From positions 118,539,131-118,603,130 of the forward strand of contig CM019825.1 in the NCBI GenBank assembly GCA_009763385.1: DNA of 64,000 bases, written 5' to 3'. The notes beneath the pieces are model-generated. The model was given only the letters and a program-made list of their open reading frames with translations. It was not told where the DNA came from and ran no database searches. Source of the stretch: Coix lacryma-jobi var. lacryma-jobi. Its lineage: Eukaryota > Streptophyta > Magnoliopsida > Poales > Poaceae. The first letter of the stretch is position 1, and every line of letters starts with the position of its first letter. The position numbers and the translations under genes were made by a program. Shown in pieces: positions 10,335-23,030 of this stretch.

Positions 10335-10470
10335 ATTCTTTTTGGGTCGTGGTCATCACAGTCGGTGTGATTTGCTTTTGGGGAAAGAACTTGGGACAAT
10401 GGTCATTTTTTTGTGAAGAATTTTTAGGCTCCCATTTACCACCCCTCTGGTTGCTATTTCTGATCCTTCA

Positions 10471-10887
10471 ACAGTTCTAGATAGGTCCCGGACTGTCCGT
10501 CACTTGGTGTCAGACTGTCGGGGGTCATTCAAGTGAACAGTACTAGCAGCGCGTCCAACACTCCACGCAACGGCGTCTGATGTAGTGTTGAACTATTCAC
10601 GGTTGGATGTCAGACTGTCCATTAGCCAAAATATGAAAGGCAGACAACCGAGCACGGATATGCCTGTGCTCGCCCACGACCCCCGGACTATCAGAGCTTG
10701 AGGGTCGGACTGTCCACTATAGCACAAACAACATGAAAACAAACTCTGCCCAAAACATAAATTCGTCCTGATACCAAACTTTGCATAGGTGATCACAACC
10801 CTATTAGTAAGGTATCCCTAAGAAATTATGGTTCGAACCTAATTAAATCTTGAGAAAATTGCACATATCAACCTTGTGTTTGCAGGG
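10471..10887 (-). mobile_element. Fragment of another copia LTR, opposite orientation
   Basis: Read on the - strand it begins TGCAAACACAAGGTTGATATG, nearly the same as the start of the LTR at 6992. Further in it carries repeated GGACTGTCC/GGACAGTCC motifs typical of Sirevirus U3 regions. It is truncated at 10470 by the neighbouring LTR. 10888-11060 shows nothing recognisable. Confidence 0.6.
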
Positions 10888-11060
10888 CGTCATCGACGGT
10901 GGAGGTGGGGCTGGGGGCGTGACGGTGGGCGCAAACGAAACGAGCGACAGAGACTAAGTGAATGAAGGTAACAGGGAATTTCATCGATACCTATGTCTAG
11001 ATCTGCCGCGTCATGAAGGGCAACGTGACGCTGCCACACCAAAATCTGCGACGCAACTTT

Positions 11061-12036
11061 TGAAAGCCCCAGTTTGGTTTTGGTTAATTTTATGAAACCT
11101 ATTTGGTCTAATCCTATTTCTAAGCATGTATATAGCTAATGAGAAAGGATTACGACCAAGCCAAGTGGTGGAGCTAGCAAGGTGGCAACCATGGAGGATG
11201 GTGTTGACCACATGCAATTGAAGTGATCAAGTGCTCTACCTTTGGTGAAATAGAAGAGAAAGAGAAGAGATGGAGCAAGGAGGCCCAAAGGCAAAGGTAT
11301 AACCTATAGGGCTCTTTGTTTTGGTGCTCAAGACACTTAGTGAGTGTGATCACATTTAGGATAGATAGTGGTACTATGAAGAGGAGATAATTCACAGCTT
11401 ATACGGTGTTCTAGTGCCACTAGGGGTTCTCTAACATATTGATGCTATAGACCTAGTGAATGTCTAACAAAACCCATGGAAAATGCTTTGTAAAATGCTA
11501 ACACACGTGCACAAAGTGGTGAAACACTTTAGTGTTAGCTCATGGAAGCAAGGGTAGAAGTTAGAAAGCGAAAGATGCTGAGTTAGGTGCATCAGACGCT
11601 GCATCGGACGCTGGCCTGGCGCGTCCGATGGCAAACCCTAACTTAGTTTGGCTGAAACAGTAGCATCAGACGTTGTGGCGGACGCTGGGAAAACAATGTT
11701 CCAGCGTCCGATGCTGGTGATGTGGCACGAGCAAGCTTAGCAGGGAGCATCGGATGCTGGCCTGCGTCCGATGTAGAACCATCGGACGTGTCCGATTTGT
11801 TTCTGACCTCTCTGGAACCTTACTGGAACTGCATCAGACGCATGGGTGTAGCGTTCGATGTGTGAGCTCCGGTGTGTCTGATAGGGCACTGAAATGAGTG
11901 AAAAAACAGGCGGTATCTGAGCGTTCGATGCCACTTTAACCGTAGCACAAAGAAATGTGACCGTTGGGATCGAGCGGCTCGAATTCATAGCAGAGGGACA
12001 CGTGGTGCTCATCGGAGCATCGGACGCTGGGGCAGC
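11061..12036 (+). mobile_element. Solo Sirevirus-like LTR, left half
   Basis: It starts TGAAAGCCCCAGTTTGGTTTTGG. After the 18.1-kb insertion it resumes at 30165. The joined LTR is about 2.1 kb. There is no polypurine tract to the left and no primer binding site to the right, so it is a solo LTR. The flanks ACTTT (left) and ACTAT (right) fit a 5-bp duplication with one change. Many ATCGGACG/CGTCCGAT palindromic motifs lie at 11580-12030. Confidence 0.7.
12032..12036. other. Left 5-bp target-site duplication (GCAGC) of the gag-only Sirevirus
   Basis: GCAGC precedes the LTR start at 12037 and is repeated at 30160-30164 after the far LTR. The 5-bp length is as expected for LTR retrotransposons. 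Confidence 0.9.
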
Positions 12037-13114
12037 TGAAGGAATCGAGATGGCGGACTAGAGGGGGGGGGGTGAATAGTCCTTTCTAAAATTAATCGCA
12101 CCGGCTAACCGAAACAAATGCGGAATTAAAACTATCGGTCTAGCCAAGACTACACCCCTCTACTTATACTCTATGACACCTTATAAAAAATCCTAAACAA
12201 TGCAAATAAGGTGTCGGGCTAGCTAGAGCTCACCTAAACAATTCTAGCTTGCAAGGTTACACAAACCTAAGCAACTAGTACTCAATCAACCGGGGAGCTC
12301 CTACACATGCCACTAAGCAAAAGCACAAAGCCTAAGCTCACTAGCAATGCTCAATAACAAGGCTACACAAGCCAAATTAGAGATCTCAACTTAGCTACAC
12401 AAACTAAGCAATGTGACTAGCAAGACTACAAGTCAACTAGTCACTCACGGGATTAACTTCTATGCTACACAAGCTAAGAAGGTAACTAGCATGCTACACA
12501 AGCTAACTAGTTACAAGAGCAACTACACTAGCACAAGTATATGAACAAGTAAATACAAGCTAGTGAATGGAGTTTGCAAACCACCAAGAAGATGAACACG
12601 AAGATGACACGGTGATTTTTCTCCCGAGGTTCACTTGGTTGCCACCAAGCTAGTCCCCGTTGTGTCGACCACACACTTTGGTAGTTCGGCGGCTAATAGG
12701 CACCACACCTAGCTCGACACTCGAGCGCCGCAAGAACTCACCCACAAGTGAGGGTAACTCAATGACACGATCTACTAGAGTTGCTCTTCGCGATCCCCGC
12801 GGGGCGAGCACAATGCCCCTCACAATCCTTCTCCGGAGCCACGCACAATCTTCACGCGGGCTTCACGACGGAGACTCGATCACCAAGCCGTCTAGGAGGT
12901 GGCAACCTCCAAGAGTAATAAGCACCACCGGCTTGCAACACGGACACCTAGTGCCACTCGATGCTATCTCTCAAAGCAACGCACTAGGATCACTCTCTCA
13001 CACAATTGGATGAGCACTAAAGCATATGTGTGTTAGAGGGCTCACAAGCACATCCACACAAGCCACCAAGGCTTTGGAGTGCTCCAGCAACTAGCCCAAA
13101 ACCGGCCTCCACTC

Positions 13115-13124
13115 CTATTTATAG
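13115..13124 (-). promoter_or_regulatory. TATA box of the Sirevirus LTR (second copy at 28772-28781)
   Basis: CTATAAATAG on the - strand in both LTR copies, with the CGGTAGTACCG palindrome cluster directly upstream of it. Confidence 0.55.
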
Positions 13125-13164
13125 AGGGGAGCGACCAACTAGCCGTTTCCCCTTTCCTGTGCCT

Positions 13165-13505
13165 CGGACGGTAGTACCGACCCCCCTTGGGCGGTACTAC
13201 CGGCTTAGTCAAACTAGCCGTTTACTCACATCCCGCTGATTAAGGCAAAGCACCGACTCTCTGGTCGGTACCTCCGAGGTCGGTAGTACCGAGGTAATGG
13301 CGGTACTACCGCCAGGCCATTTTCAAATCTACAGAGAGCCTCGCGAAACTTGGTTACTACCGGCCATAGGTCGGTACCACCGCGGGCGGTAGTACCAAGG
13401 TTATGGCGGTACTACCGCCAGGCCAAAACAAGCCACATCCAGAGAGGCTGCAAACAGCCCTCTTGGGTCGGTACTACCGACCACCAGGGTCGGTACCACC
13501 GACCA
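13165..13505. repeat. Cluster of CGGTA(G/C)TACCG palindromic motifs in the LTR
   Basis: About a dozen copies of CGGTAGTACCG, CGGTACTACCG or GGTCGGTACCACC lie in 340 bases. The same cluster recurs in the other LTR (about 28822-29162) and, from an independent element, at 33235-33895. Sirevirus U3 regions are known for palindromic clusters. Binding by a host or element protein is possible but unproven. Confidence 0.7.
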
Positions 13506-14502
13506 CACCAGCCTGCACTCCCCGCGCTAGAAAGGCCATAACTCTTCACTCTAAACTTCGATTTCGATGATCTTGGACATTTTGGAAAGCTTATTTAGAG
13601 GGCTACACATCCCACATGAAAACAAGATCCAAAACTCAAAGGATTAGAACAGAATTCCAATCCAAGATCCATCGCTTCTCTTTTTCAACCAAAGCTTTCT
13701 CCAAAACTTCTCCGAGTTGATCCAAATCAACTCCAACACCTTCTCCTTTGCAAAAGTGCCAACACCACCAAGTGTACACCAACATGTGCATGTGTGTTAG
13801 CATTTTCACAAACATTTTTCAAAGGATTTTCACTTGCTCTCACCACGCCAGTCGATCCTAACAACATCGCAAAGTTAGATCGCTCAAGTGGCACTAGATG
13901 ACCGATATGCAAACAAGTTTGCTCCTCTTGATAGTACGGCCATCTATCCTAAACCCGGTCATAAACTTCTCTACACACCTATGACCGGTGAAATGAAATG
14001 CCCTACAATTATACCTTTGCCTTGCGCATTCCATTCCATCTCCTTCGGTGTTGATGCAACACATGCACCAACCTATCATCAAATGATATGATCCACTTCA
14101 TATCATCACATGGCCTCCATGGTCCATCGATCTTGACATCACTTGCTTTTCATCATAGCTTCGGTCCTTCGGCGCCAAGTCTTGCTTAAGCCTCCCGACA
14201 CTCGGTACCAACGGCTTCAAAGCCTCCAACTTGCCCTTCACCTTTGCAACCGGTCCATCAAACCAAGTCTTGCCTTGATCTTCACCATCTTAGCCACATG
14301 ACCACATGTCATGTTTCATGTGCATTAAGCTCCTTCTTCACATGTGTGAGCCTTGCAATATCTTCCAAGCCATTTCTCCTCTATGGCATATGTTGCTCAC
14401 ACATGATCACCTATGGACTAATCACCTCTGTAATTCACTTCAAACACCATTAGTCCACCTAAAGTTGTCACTCAATTACCAAAACCAAACTAGGACCTTT
14501 CA

Positions 14503-17139
14503 ATCTCCCCCTTTTTGGTAATTGATGACAACTCTACAAAGATATGGAAATTAAGCTCTTTGGATTCTATGTTACTTATCCAACATTAAGAACATATGAG
14601 AGAATTTGGATAAGCACCATACAACCCGACTTTGTAGTGTTAACTCCCCCTACATGTGTGCTCAAATGGTTTGGTTTCAAGCTTGCACACATGCATAAAT
14701 ATGAAATTTGTGGGAGTGTTAGCACTACTAAGTGATGCTAAGGTATACATGATGAAATTTTACCTTTGAAGCGTGCATACCACATTTTGATTCATCCTTA
14801 GCATCGACCTTGCTAGAAACAAGTGAAACTAGATACCACGTGAGATCAACATTATAATCAAGGTTCTAGTTACCACTTGCTACACTAAGACTATGCTCTA
14901 AATACCAAATGAAGGAAAGCAATCATCATCCAAGTCTTAGTTCTAGCAAATATTGCACACAAGCATGTAGGAAAGTAAAACATATGCAATGTGAGCAAAC
15001 AAATGTAATGCGCAAACAAATGCATCAATCATGTATTCATGAGCTTGCTCCCCCTACTTGTGTGCTCTCATTTTCCAAGAATTTTGATCCTTCCGCATTA
15101 TCCAATCTTGCTCCCTCTTGATCCATGTCCATCTTCTTTTCTTGTTTTCTCTCCCTATCATATCATATCTTTGGCACTTCACTTTCTCCCCCTTTGTCAT
15201 CAATGACCATAAAAGGCATGCTTCTTTTGATACAAAGGGTTGGACTAGGGTAGATGGTTGATACTTGAGTCTTCATTTTTGATGGACACCACCATATGTG
15301 TTGGAATGACACCATGTGTAGGATCTTTGACCTTGATACCAATAGGTGGGGCACCTCCCCTATGTCATAGCATGGGTCATCCACTTGATAAGCTTGAGCT
15401 CTTGTTGGTGAGGGATGCTTTGCTTGATTTGATCATTTAAAGTTGAGGATCACTTGAAGTCTTGTAGGATACCACTTGAATGAAAGTTTAACTTGATATC
15501 CATTTGCATTATTATCTTCTTCTTGAACTCTTGTCATCTTCATGAGCTTCTCATTTGTGACTTGAACTAGGCAATATTTCACAAGATATCTAACTCGGTT
15601 TGCTCTAGAGTAAGCTTCTTCACACATCTTTCAATGGTTATCTTACTCATGTTGAATTAGACACTTGAATGTTCATCTTCTAGATCAAGTACTTGGGTTC
15701 ACTAGCTCATGAACAAACTCATATACTAACCACTAGATCATATAATCAAACAAGCAATAGTGGTAGGCTATGAATTTAAACTTTTCAATTGTTATGCATG
15801 ATCCTATTTAGCATGTACTATATGCGCTAACCGCATACTAGTGAGGAATGAAATGATCATGCACATTACAATGATACCTTCGCTATCTTGGAGTAGAGGA
15901 TAGTTATTTTGATTCCAATTAAGCTCCAAATAGCAATGTGAAGTCCATGGTGAAGATCAATAGATACCAATTAATAGAACAAATCTTCACCCATATGATT
16001 AAGTGCACTAGCTCAATGTTGTGGTTGGCTTGCTTCTTTATTTGATCATAGCTTGCATATGAATACCACTTGAGTTGGCAACTCGAAGGCTTCAAGATTT
16101 TTTTTCTTTTGGGTGTTGCTTGCTCTCTAGATCAATCCTTTTGATTTCTTCAACTAAGCATCTCCAATGATACTTTAGATCACCACTTCCATGTTAGCCT
16201 TCCAAGCCTTGCTTGGTTAACCTACCAAAGGCGGCAAGCCCCTACAAAAGGGAGAAGTGACCTCTCTCCAAAGTTCATCCTTGATACTCACTTGAATTGA
16301 CTTTGATTGATTGATTCATTTGAACTCTTATTGAAATGTGACTTTGAATTCCTCTTTGAGTCCTTTTCTTTCTTCCAAATGATATTCAATTTGATACTAG
16401 AACTTGATCTTCATCTTTATTTTGATATTGGTCTTGATTTCCAATTTGAGTACCAAATGTGTGCCAAATACACTCAACTTTCAAATGAACTTGTACTCAT
16501 CTTTGTCATGCTTCTAGCTCATCTCAAAACCAAACATAGGTCCCTCAACCACTTATAAACATGATTCCAACTTGAGGGCCTTTCAATCAAAGTGACTCTA
16601 GATCAATCCAATATTTGTCACTTTTCTGGCAGATTCTGTCCTTCTCAATGAAACATGCATATCTCCCAAAATATAAGTCCAATGACTATGAAATTTGGTG
16701 GAAATGTGCCTCTCTAAGTGTTCTAGCAGCCATAAAAATTTGAGCTTCATTGGCTTTCTAGATTGCTACCAGATTTTAATTCTTTCCATAGTACTACATG
16801 CTGAAAACTGTTGTGCTATAGTTGACAAGATCTACTCCAAAACCAAAGTACATCTTATCCAATAATCATGAATTTTGCACAGCAACTAATATCATAAGCG
16901 TAGAGCATGTGTACCAAATTTCAAGCCAATCCAGAAAGATTTGATCACTCAAACATGGCTATCTTCTCAGCTCACTCAGATTTTGCAATATTGAACAACT
17001 TTGAGCAATTGAGCTATACTCTACCAATTTGAATCAAACTTGAGCTAACTTGTTTGAGTATTCTCACAAGACATATATCCATTCAAATCACTTACTAAAA
17101 GAAGTCTCATAACATATCCATTCAAACTAACTCAATTTT
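14503..17139 (-). mobile_element. 3' noncoding internal region of the gag-only Sirevirus, with repeated polypurine tracts
   Basis: No protein is recognisable. The polypurine tract next to the LTR (14503-14518; CCAAAAAGGGGGAGAT on the - strand) is followed by further AGGGGGAG-type tracts at about 14644, 15050 and 15186. Multiple polypurine tracts in a long untranslated region are a known Sirevirus trait. The rest is AT-rich with short repeats of ACTTGA/TCAAGT type. It is interrupted at 17140 by the nested gypsy element. Confidence 0.7.
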
Positions 17140-20100
17140 TGTCACACCCGGTTTTAAGAACAAAACCAGGTATACCCATATGTGAGCCCAGGAAGTCAAA
17201 TCTCACATATAGCTACAAATAAAGGGTAATATCGGAAGACAATGCTCTTATATAATGTATATAAAACAAAAGAACATAACCTTAAAGAGCAGACAGCGGA
17301 AAGACACTCCGATCTTCAGATGGAGACACCAACTTCACAGGGAACAACTGACTGGTTGACCACAAGCCTAAGCTTCTCCAAAGTTTAACTCTCTGAGGTG
17401 TGGGGAAAAGCAAGAGTGAGTCCATGTTGAACTCCACAAGTATAGCAACAAGTGATATAGATCCCTTGTCTCATGATCAATGTAACATAAATAATGAATA
17501 GCATAAAACGGTAAATAATGAACATGTTAACCAACAAAAGTCATAATCTTTACGTCTTCAAGGCCGCTCGTGTCCTTGAGCAAGGCTGATATATCAGTTT
17601 AATAAACTTTGCGCAAAGGTGTACACTTTCACTGCGAGACGTGAATTGCCCTTTTGCCCGAGGTGATCAGCCTCTTAACCCACTACCAAGGAAGGTCGGC
17701 AGGGTTCACGATGTAGCCTTTCAAAGGTTCGTCTAACAAGTTAGGGCCGCTAGGTTTCCCCATCAATAAGCACGAATCTCCCCTCCAAGCGGTGACTAAC
17801 AAAAGACAAAATGCACCAACTTGGTCGGCCAAGACCATACAGATCGGAGCCCCTCTTGCGCCTTTCGGTAACCTCTAACAAGCTAGAAAAGGTCCTCATA
17901 TTGAGCTAAAGCCAGAGCCATATAACCCCCAACAGTTGCACTGTAAATCCCGAAGGTGCTCGTACAGATAATTTCTTAAGTTGCTAATAAGTCATTTTTA
18001 TCATTCGATGCATACATTAATTAAGTAACATGATCATGATTGCGAAAAGAACACTCGATTGCTATACTTGCCTTAAACTCAAGATCCTTCTTCTGTTGAC
18101 TTATATACTTCCAAAGGTTGACTCTTGATCTTGAACTCTTGATCACGAACTTCTTCTTGATCACTAACGTACAACTCACCGACTGGACATACGATCACAG
18201 AACACCACACAAGCATCCAATAGCAGTCATGCAAAGCAAACATAGCCTATAATTAGAACAATACACCAATAAATAAATAAATAAATAAATAAAGAGTTTT
18301 GAAAACTGATCTACGATTCGCTATGAACACACAGACGCGAAGATCACTCTAATCGGAGCTATAACGGAAAAGATATAAACTAAACAAGATACAAAACCCT
18401 AGTTACTAGATTAGTTTTAACTCAAATTTTAATTACAGAAAACAGTACTGAAAGTTATATAGTTTGAAAGATCTTTTCGAAACGAATCTAACGCAAGTTG
18501 AACGGATTAAATCGGAGTTAAAACAAAGAAGTTATAGAGGTTTAAAGTCAGTGGCAAAACCGTAATTGATTCAAACCTGATTTTGCAATTTTGAATAAAT
18601 AAAACGAAATCAGAATTTCGGCTGGACTGCGCCTCATTTAGGAGAAAACGCAGGGGCTAGATTGAAAGTTTTCGCAGACTCAAAGAATAGTGCGAATGGG
18701 AGCGTGGGTTGAGACCTCATTAATTATAAGGGCTTATTTGCAAAACATCGGACGAAGGGGTATGGACGTGTTTTGGCCGTCGGATTTGGGATGGGTGAAC
18801 GAGATTAGATCCAGGGCAGAAGGGCGGCGCTGTCGCCGGAGGGGGAAAAGGAAACGGTGGCGCTCGGCGGCGCCATGGTCGGGCGAAGGCGGCGCTCTCG
18901 GTTCTCGCGCTACAGGGTGGTAGAGAACTCGGGGATAGGTTCAAACGAAAGAGGAAGGCTAGGGGACCTCACCAGATGAGAAGATGACGACGGGGAAAGT
19001 CTAGTGGTGGCGTGCGGCACGGTTACGCGGCGATGGTTCCTCTGCACTCAACGGCGAGCAGTTAGACCATAAAACAACGGAAGGAAAAGAGAGATTATGG
19101 ATCGGGTGGCTTCGGGAGGTTGATGCAGAGCTCAGAGGGTACCTCGGAGAGACGGCGAAGCGATGAAGACAAAGTTCCGCGACAGCGGGATCTCGGCGGG
19201 AGCGAAGCTCGTGGCTAGGTGATTTAGGGCACGAGAGCTTGGTTTTTCCGGGAAGAGGAGAGGCGGCGGGATCTCAGGATCCTTATAATGGCGCTGTCTT
19301 GACCAGGAAGGCAAGGAAGGCGACGGGGAGGAGACAGACTCGGAGGAGGGAGAGTCCTGGTCGAACTCGACTCGGGGAAGACGGTGCTGACAGGCGGGGG
19401 CCACCAGTCAGCGAGAGAGAGGGAAAACGCGGTGGAGCAGGTGCGGCTGACGCGCGGGCCATCGACGTCAGCGAGAGAAGGGGCGCGGGCTTGTAGCGAC
19501 TCGGGCGCAGACGCCGATTGGGCCGGGGATGCGGATGCGGCCCAAGAGGGAGGCAGCAGGCTCGGCGGGAGAGAAGGGGAATCAAGTCGGGCCTCAGCGT
19601 GGATCGGCCCACGTGGGATGGAAGGAATGGGAGAGAGAGCTGGCCAGGCTGGGCCGAAACCAAGGGAGAGAGAGCGGCCGCTCGGGCCAAAGAATGGAGG
19701 GAGGAAAAAGGCGCCAGGGAAAGGGCCTTTGGGCCAGTTTGCAAGGAGAGGGAAGAGGAGAAAGAAAATCCTTTTTATTTTCTGTTTTGGTTTTCCAAAT
19801 GCATTTTCAAATCCAAATTTGAAATCCTTTCAAACTTTTGATATAGACCTTTGAGAGAGACGATAAGTTTTGACATTTTTAAACTTTTTCCAAACTTTTT
19901 GAAAAAACAAAAGAAACCTTTATTTTCAATACCCTTTCTATGAAATTTGTTTTTAAATCATTTCTAAACCATTTTGAACACAATTTGGATTTTTGAACCA
20001 AAAACCACACATCACAAAAACTCAAATGCTCCAACATGAATGCACAAACAAGTTTCTAAACCCTAGGATACATTTTAATTTAGAGAGAAAATTTTTATTT

Positions 20101-20181
20101 CCCTATATTTTATGAGCACAAAAATTCATAATTAAAGCATTTTAGCTCTAATTTAAGAAACACAAATTTCAGGGTGTGACA
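17140..20181 (-). mobile_element. 3' LTR of the nested gypsy element (3042 bp)
   Basis: It has perfect terminal inverted ends: TGTCACACCC on the - strand at 20181 and GGGTGTGACA at 17140. Just beyond 20181 lies a - strand polypurine tract (AAGGGGGGTAGATT, 20182-20195). A GC-rich leader-like block (18800-19750) gives several long low-complexity frames that I do not regard as genes. A short (AAAT)n run lies at about 18268-18292. Confidence 0.88.
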
Positions 20182-20379
20182 AATCTACCCCCCTTAAGAG
20201 AATCTCGTCCCGAGATTCGAAAGATGGTGATCAAAGATATATAGATATTCTGCTTTTGTTTGATCCTCCCTTTTTCCAATTACATCTTTATCTGTATGAT
20301 CATTCCATTGCACTTTACAAACTTTAAGTACTTCATTAAAGCCATCGGTAATTTCTACGATCCTGTGTAGAAAATCTTC

Positions 20380-22026
20380 TCAAGCGTGATCATCTCTCAT
20401 ACTGAGCTTCTCTGCTTGTGTTTGTTCCTTTATATTGGTATCTGAAAACTCACAGTCCACTTTACTGTCCTCGATGGGTACCCCTTCTAATGGGTCATTC
20501 TCGTATTCCTCAGGTACAGGGTGAAAACCTTGATACTCAATTCTTTCACCTATCGGTGTTGTTAGAAGCACCAAACCTTGGGCATACTTAACCACTCCTT
20601 TACAAGCAGATAACCAACCCTTTCCAAGGATAACATCCATTTCCATCAACTTCAAAACAGTAAGGTTCGCCTCAAAGTTTACTCCCTTTATGTCAAGGCT
20701 AACTTTTGGGCATATGTGGTTTGCTTTCATTTCGCCTCCTAGAGAGTTAACTATCACTGGTTTCCTCATTGGAAGCATAGTCATCCTATGTTCTTGTACA
20801 TATAGGCTAGAGATGAACGAGTGTGAAGCTCTAGGATCAAACATCACAATGGCGGGAGCAGAGTTTACTTGAATGAAACCATACACGACTTCCTTAGCCC
20901 AACGTTTGTTAATCATATACACATGATTTAACATTCCTTGGATGTAGCTTCTTTTTACCTTACTTCCTGGCTCCTGCTTCCCCTGTTCTTGTATTTGATG
21001 TGGTTCGTCGTCCTGACTTTTATTGCTCTCCATAAACTTCTTATGACAGTCGTTCTCATAGTGATTAACCTCATCACAATCGTTACAACCCTCACTAGTG
21101 GGAGTATTAATCTTCGTCAAGGTGTCACTAGGAGGTGACAGACATGGCTCTAGGGAATTGGAGTGAAGTACTTCATCATTGAATTGCTGATACTGATGGA
21201 GTTCATGAGGAGGTTCAAGATTCCACTGATCACTTGATTCCTGGTTCCATTGTTGGAATTCTGGTGCATGAGCGTAAGGGTGGTGTATGTTGCTACCTAC
21301 AGATTGGCTTTTTCTTTTCCTTTTCTTCTCCTCCATCTCTCGACGCTTGTTCTCAATCACAATTGCTCTGTCCACCAATGTTTGATAGTTGGCATATTCA
21401 ACAGTCATCATTTGTAATTGCAGACCATCATTGAGTCCTTTCAGAAAGCGTTTCTGCTTCTTAGCATCACTATTCACTTCTTCCAGAGCATAGCGTGACA
21501 ACTGGGTGAACATGTCATGATACTCACACACTGACATAAATCCTTGCTTCAAGTTGAGGAATTGCTCTTCCTTAACCGCCACTATTCCAGCTGGAACATG
21601 GTAAGATCTAAAAGCATTCTTGAATTCTTCCCAACCAATTTGATTCTTATTTGGATGCTCAAACTGGAACGATTCCCACCAATCTAATGCAGTTCCTTGA
21701 AGTTGGCCTGAAGCATAAAGCACCTTCTCATGGTCATCACACTGTGTTATGTCAAGTTGTCGTTCCACAGCTCTAAGCCAGTCATCAGCTTCTATTGGGT
21801 TGCTAGTATGAGAGAATGTCGGTGGGTGTCCTTTCATAAATTCACCACGCTTGTCAATAGGTGGTTCTTGATACTGATTGTGTAACACATTTTGAGCAAT
21901 GGTCTGTAATAGTTGAGTCTGCATTATCAAAACTTGCTCTATAGCTGAAGGATTTGATGGCGGTGGATTAGAGTTGTGAGCATTTCCTGTAGCATCATCG
22001 TAGTCATTTCTCCTGGTAGCAACCAT
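20380..22026 (-). CDS. Gypsy Gag with fused protease-like domain (548 aa)
   Basis: The N-terminal 230 residues are a retrotransposon Gag (capsid) domain: DDWLRAVERQLDITQCDD, WWESFQFEHPNKNQIGWEEF and CEYHDMFTQLSRYA are typical of chromovirus Gag. A basic stretch (EEKKRKRK) follows, then one zinc knuckle (CNDCDEVNHYENDC, CX2CX4HX4C) for RNA binding. Then comes an aspartic protease-like domain (VNSAPAIVMFDPRASHSFIS ... MDVILGKGWLS ... ERIEYQGF). The family's D-S/T-G-A active site reads D-P-R-A, so proteolysis is doubtful. The frame ends about 200 bases before the 3' LTR, where an autonomous element would carry reverse transcriptase. The start was chosen because MVATRRN directly precedes the Gag domain and lies just after a CAG acceptor-like sequence. 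Confidence 0.85.
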   Translation of the reverse strand: MVATRRNDYDDATGNAHNSNPPPSNPSAIEQVLIMQTQLLQTIAQNVLHNQYQEPPIDKRGEFMKGHPPTFSHTSNPIEADDWLRAVERQLDITQCDDHEKVLYASGQLQGTALDWWESFQFEHPNKNQIGWEEFKNAFRSYHVPAGIVAVKEEQFLNLKQGFMSVCEYHDMFTQLSRYALEEVNSDAKKQKRFLKGLNDGLQLQMMTVEYANYQTLVDRAIVIENKRREMEEKKRKRKSQSVGSNIHHPYAHAPEFQQWNQESSDQWNLEPPHELHQYQQFNDEVLHSNSLEPCLSPPSDTLTKINTPTSEGCNDCDEVNHYENDCHKKFMESNKSQDDEPHQIQEQGKQEPGSKVKRSYIQGMLNHVYMINKRWAKEVVYGFIQVNSAPAIVMFDPRASHSFISSLYVQEHRMTMLPMRKPVIVNSLGGEMKANHICPKVSLDIKGVNFEANLTVLKLMEMDVILGKGWLSACKGVVKYAQGLVLLTTPIGERIEYQGFHPVPEEYENDPLEGVPIEDSKVDCEFSDTNIKEQTQAEKLSMRDDHA

Positions 22027-23030
22027 CTGTTTTTCAATATGTATGTGTTAGGATTCAGCTCTTCATAACACACTTAACCATAGCTTCATGAGATGACAAG
22101 ACAAGGTTGATATAGCAAGAGAGACAAGAGAAGACTCATCCATGACTGATTCTTCCGATTAAAACACTAGATGGTAAGAAACTTCATCTTGAAAACGGTT
22201 CAAAGTTAACTTCATCATAGCTACCCCCCTTAAGAAAAGATCAACTAGGAGAAACAATAAAAGGATAGCATTCCACCTTTTTCTAGTTAAGCTAACTAGC
22301 ATAAAGACCTTCTGACATCCCAGAGAAATTCATATGCGAAGGTAAGAACAAGAATTCTGAAATTTCTCGCGAGTAGCAAAACAGAAGTGCAGTAAAACAG
22401 ACATAACTCGAGCTCTGCTTATCCAATGAAGTTGCAGTTTACCTTTATGGAAAGCTTATGAAATCCTCTACAACTTTCATGTAGAACACTTTTCCAGATT
22501 CTGTAGTTAAGGTCGTCGAAAACAGCATACAACAGTAACTGTTCCAGATTTCAGACAGCACAGATGCATCAACTTGTGAATTTCATAACTCCAAAACCAT
22601 AACAGCTATCAGGGTGGTTCTTGCGCTCAGAGAAAGATCATGGAGTCTACTTATGTCCAGAATTATTCCATGATTTTTGAACATCCATAAACAGAGATAT
22701 AAGCTGACAAAGACAGACTACTCCGAAAAGACAGGATAGGGAAGACAAGAGAAGAGCAAAACCCCACTATCTATGCATATAACCTATCAACTAAACCTAA
22801 ATGAGATTGTGAGGAAACCCACAAAATCATTGCACTCATTACAAAGATGCAAAACAAACATCATCTTAAGGACAAGCAACAAACATCACAGGTTCACAAG
22901 CCACACATGGGCCAAGGACTTGACTTAACTTTGTTACTAACGTTTCATTACATAAGGGCTCAAGAACTACTAGAACACGATACATCTGCAAGAACATCAA
23001 GGGTAGCTTTTCTTATACACTCTTTATCTA
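22027..23030 (-). other. Noncoding spacer between the two gypsy frames
   Basis: About 1 kb of AT-rich sequence without recognisable coding potential. On the - strand it contains CTTAAGGGGGGTAGC at about 22224-22238, resembling the polypurine tract before the 3' LTR, but no LTR follows. It may be a relic of another element end or a leader. Confidence 0.4.

Larger units (their letters stand above)
6992..10470 (+). mobile_element. 3' LTR of a Sirevirus-like copia element, interrupted by a Pack-MULE
   Basis: The LTR starts TGCAAATACAAGG after a polypurine tract and ends TGATCCTTCA. Removing the Pack-MULE and one copy of its target duplication leaves about 1.8 kb. It is a diverged relative of the LTR at 55760-57724: both share the block around GGTGAAGGTCAAGTAGAGAC (7141 and 55883), the GTTTGGGCCTCAAAACC-type palindrome, and CCGGACGCGTC motifs. 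A TATA box lies at 7881-7890 (CTATAAATAA). After 10470 no primer binding site follows, so the LTR ends in older repeat DNA (10471-10887). Confidence 0.75.
12037..14502 (-). mobile_element. 3' LTR of the gag-only Sirevirus (2466 bp)
   Basis: On the - strand it runs TGAAAGGTCC...GATTCCTTCA. It matches 27697-30159 at a constant offset of about 15657 with only scattered changes (for example CATGCTACAC against CATACTACAC near 12490, and CCACCAAGAAG against CCACCGAGAAG near 12580). That indicates a young insertion. A TATA box lies on the - strand at 13115-13124 (CTATAAATAG). A cluster of CGGTAGTACCG/CGGTACTACCG motifs (13165-13505) lies upstream of the TATA box on the - strand, in U3. Confidence 0.9.

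Noticed and set aside
14244..14453. Short frames repeated in both Sirevirus LTRs (also 29901-30110)
   Set aside because: They are duplicated only because they lie in the paired LTRs; no protein similarity.
22224..22238. Internal polypurine tract marking another LTR boundary
   Set aside because: No TGTCACACCC start follows, so by itself it does not define an element end.
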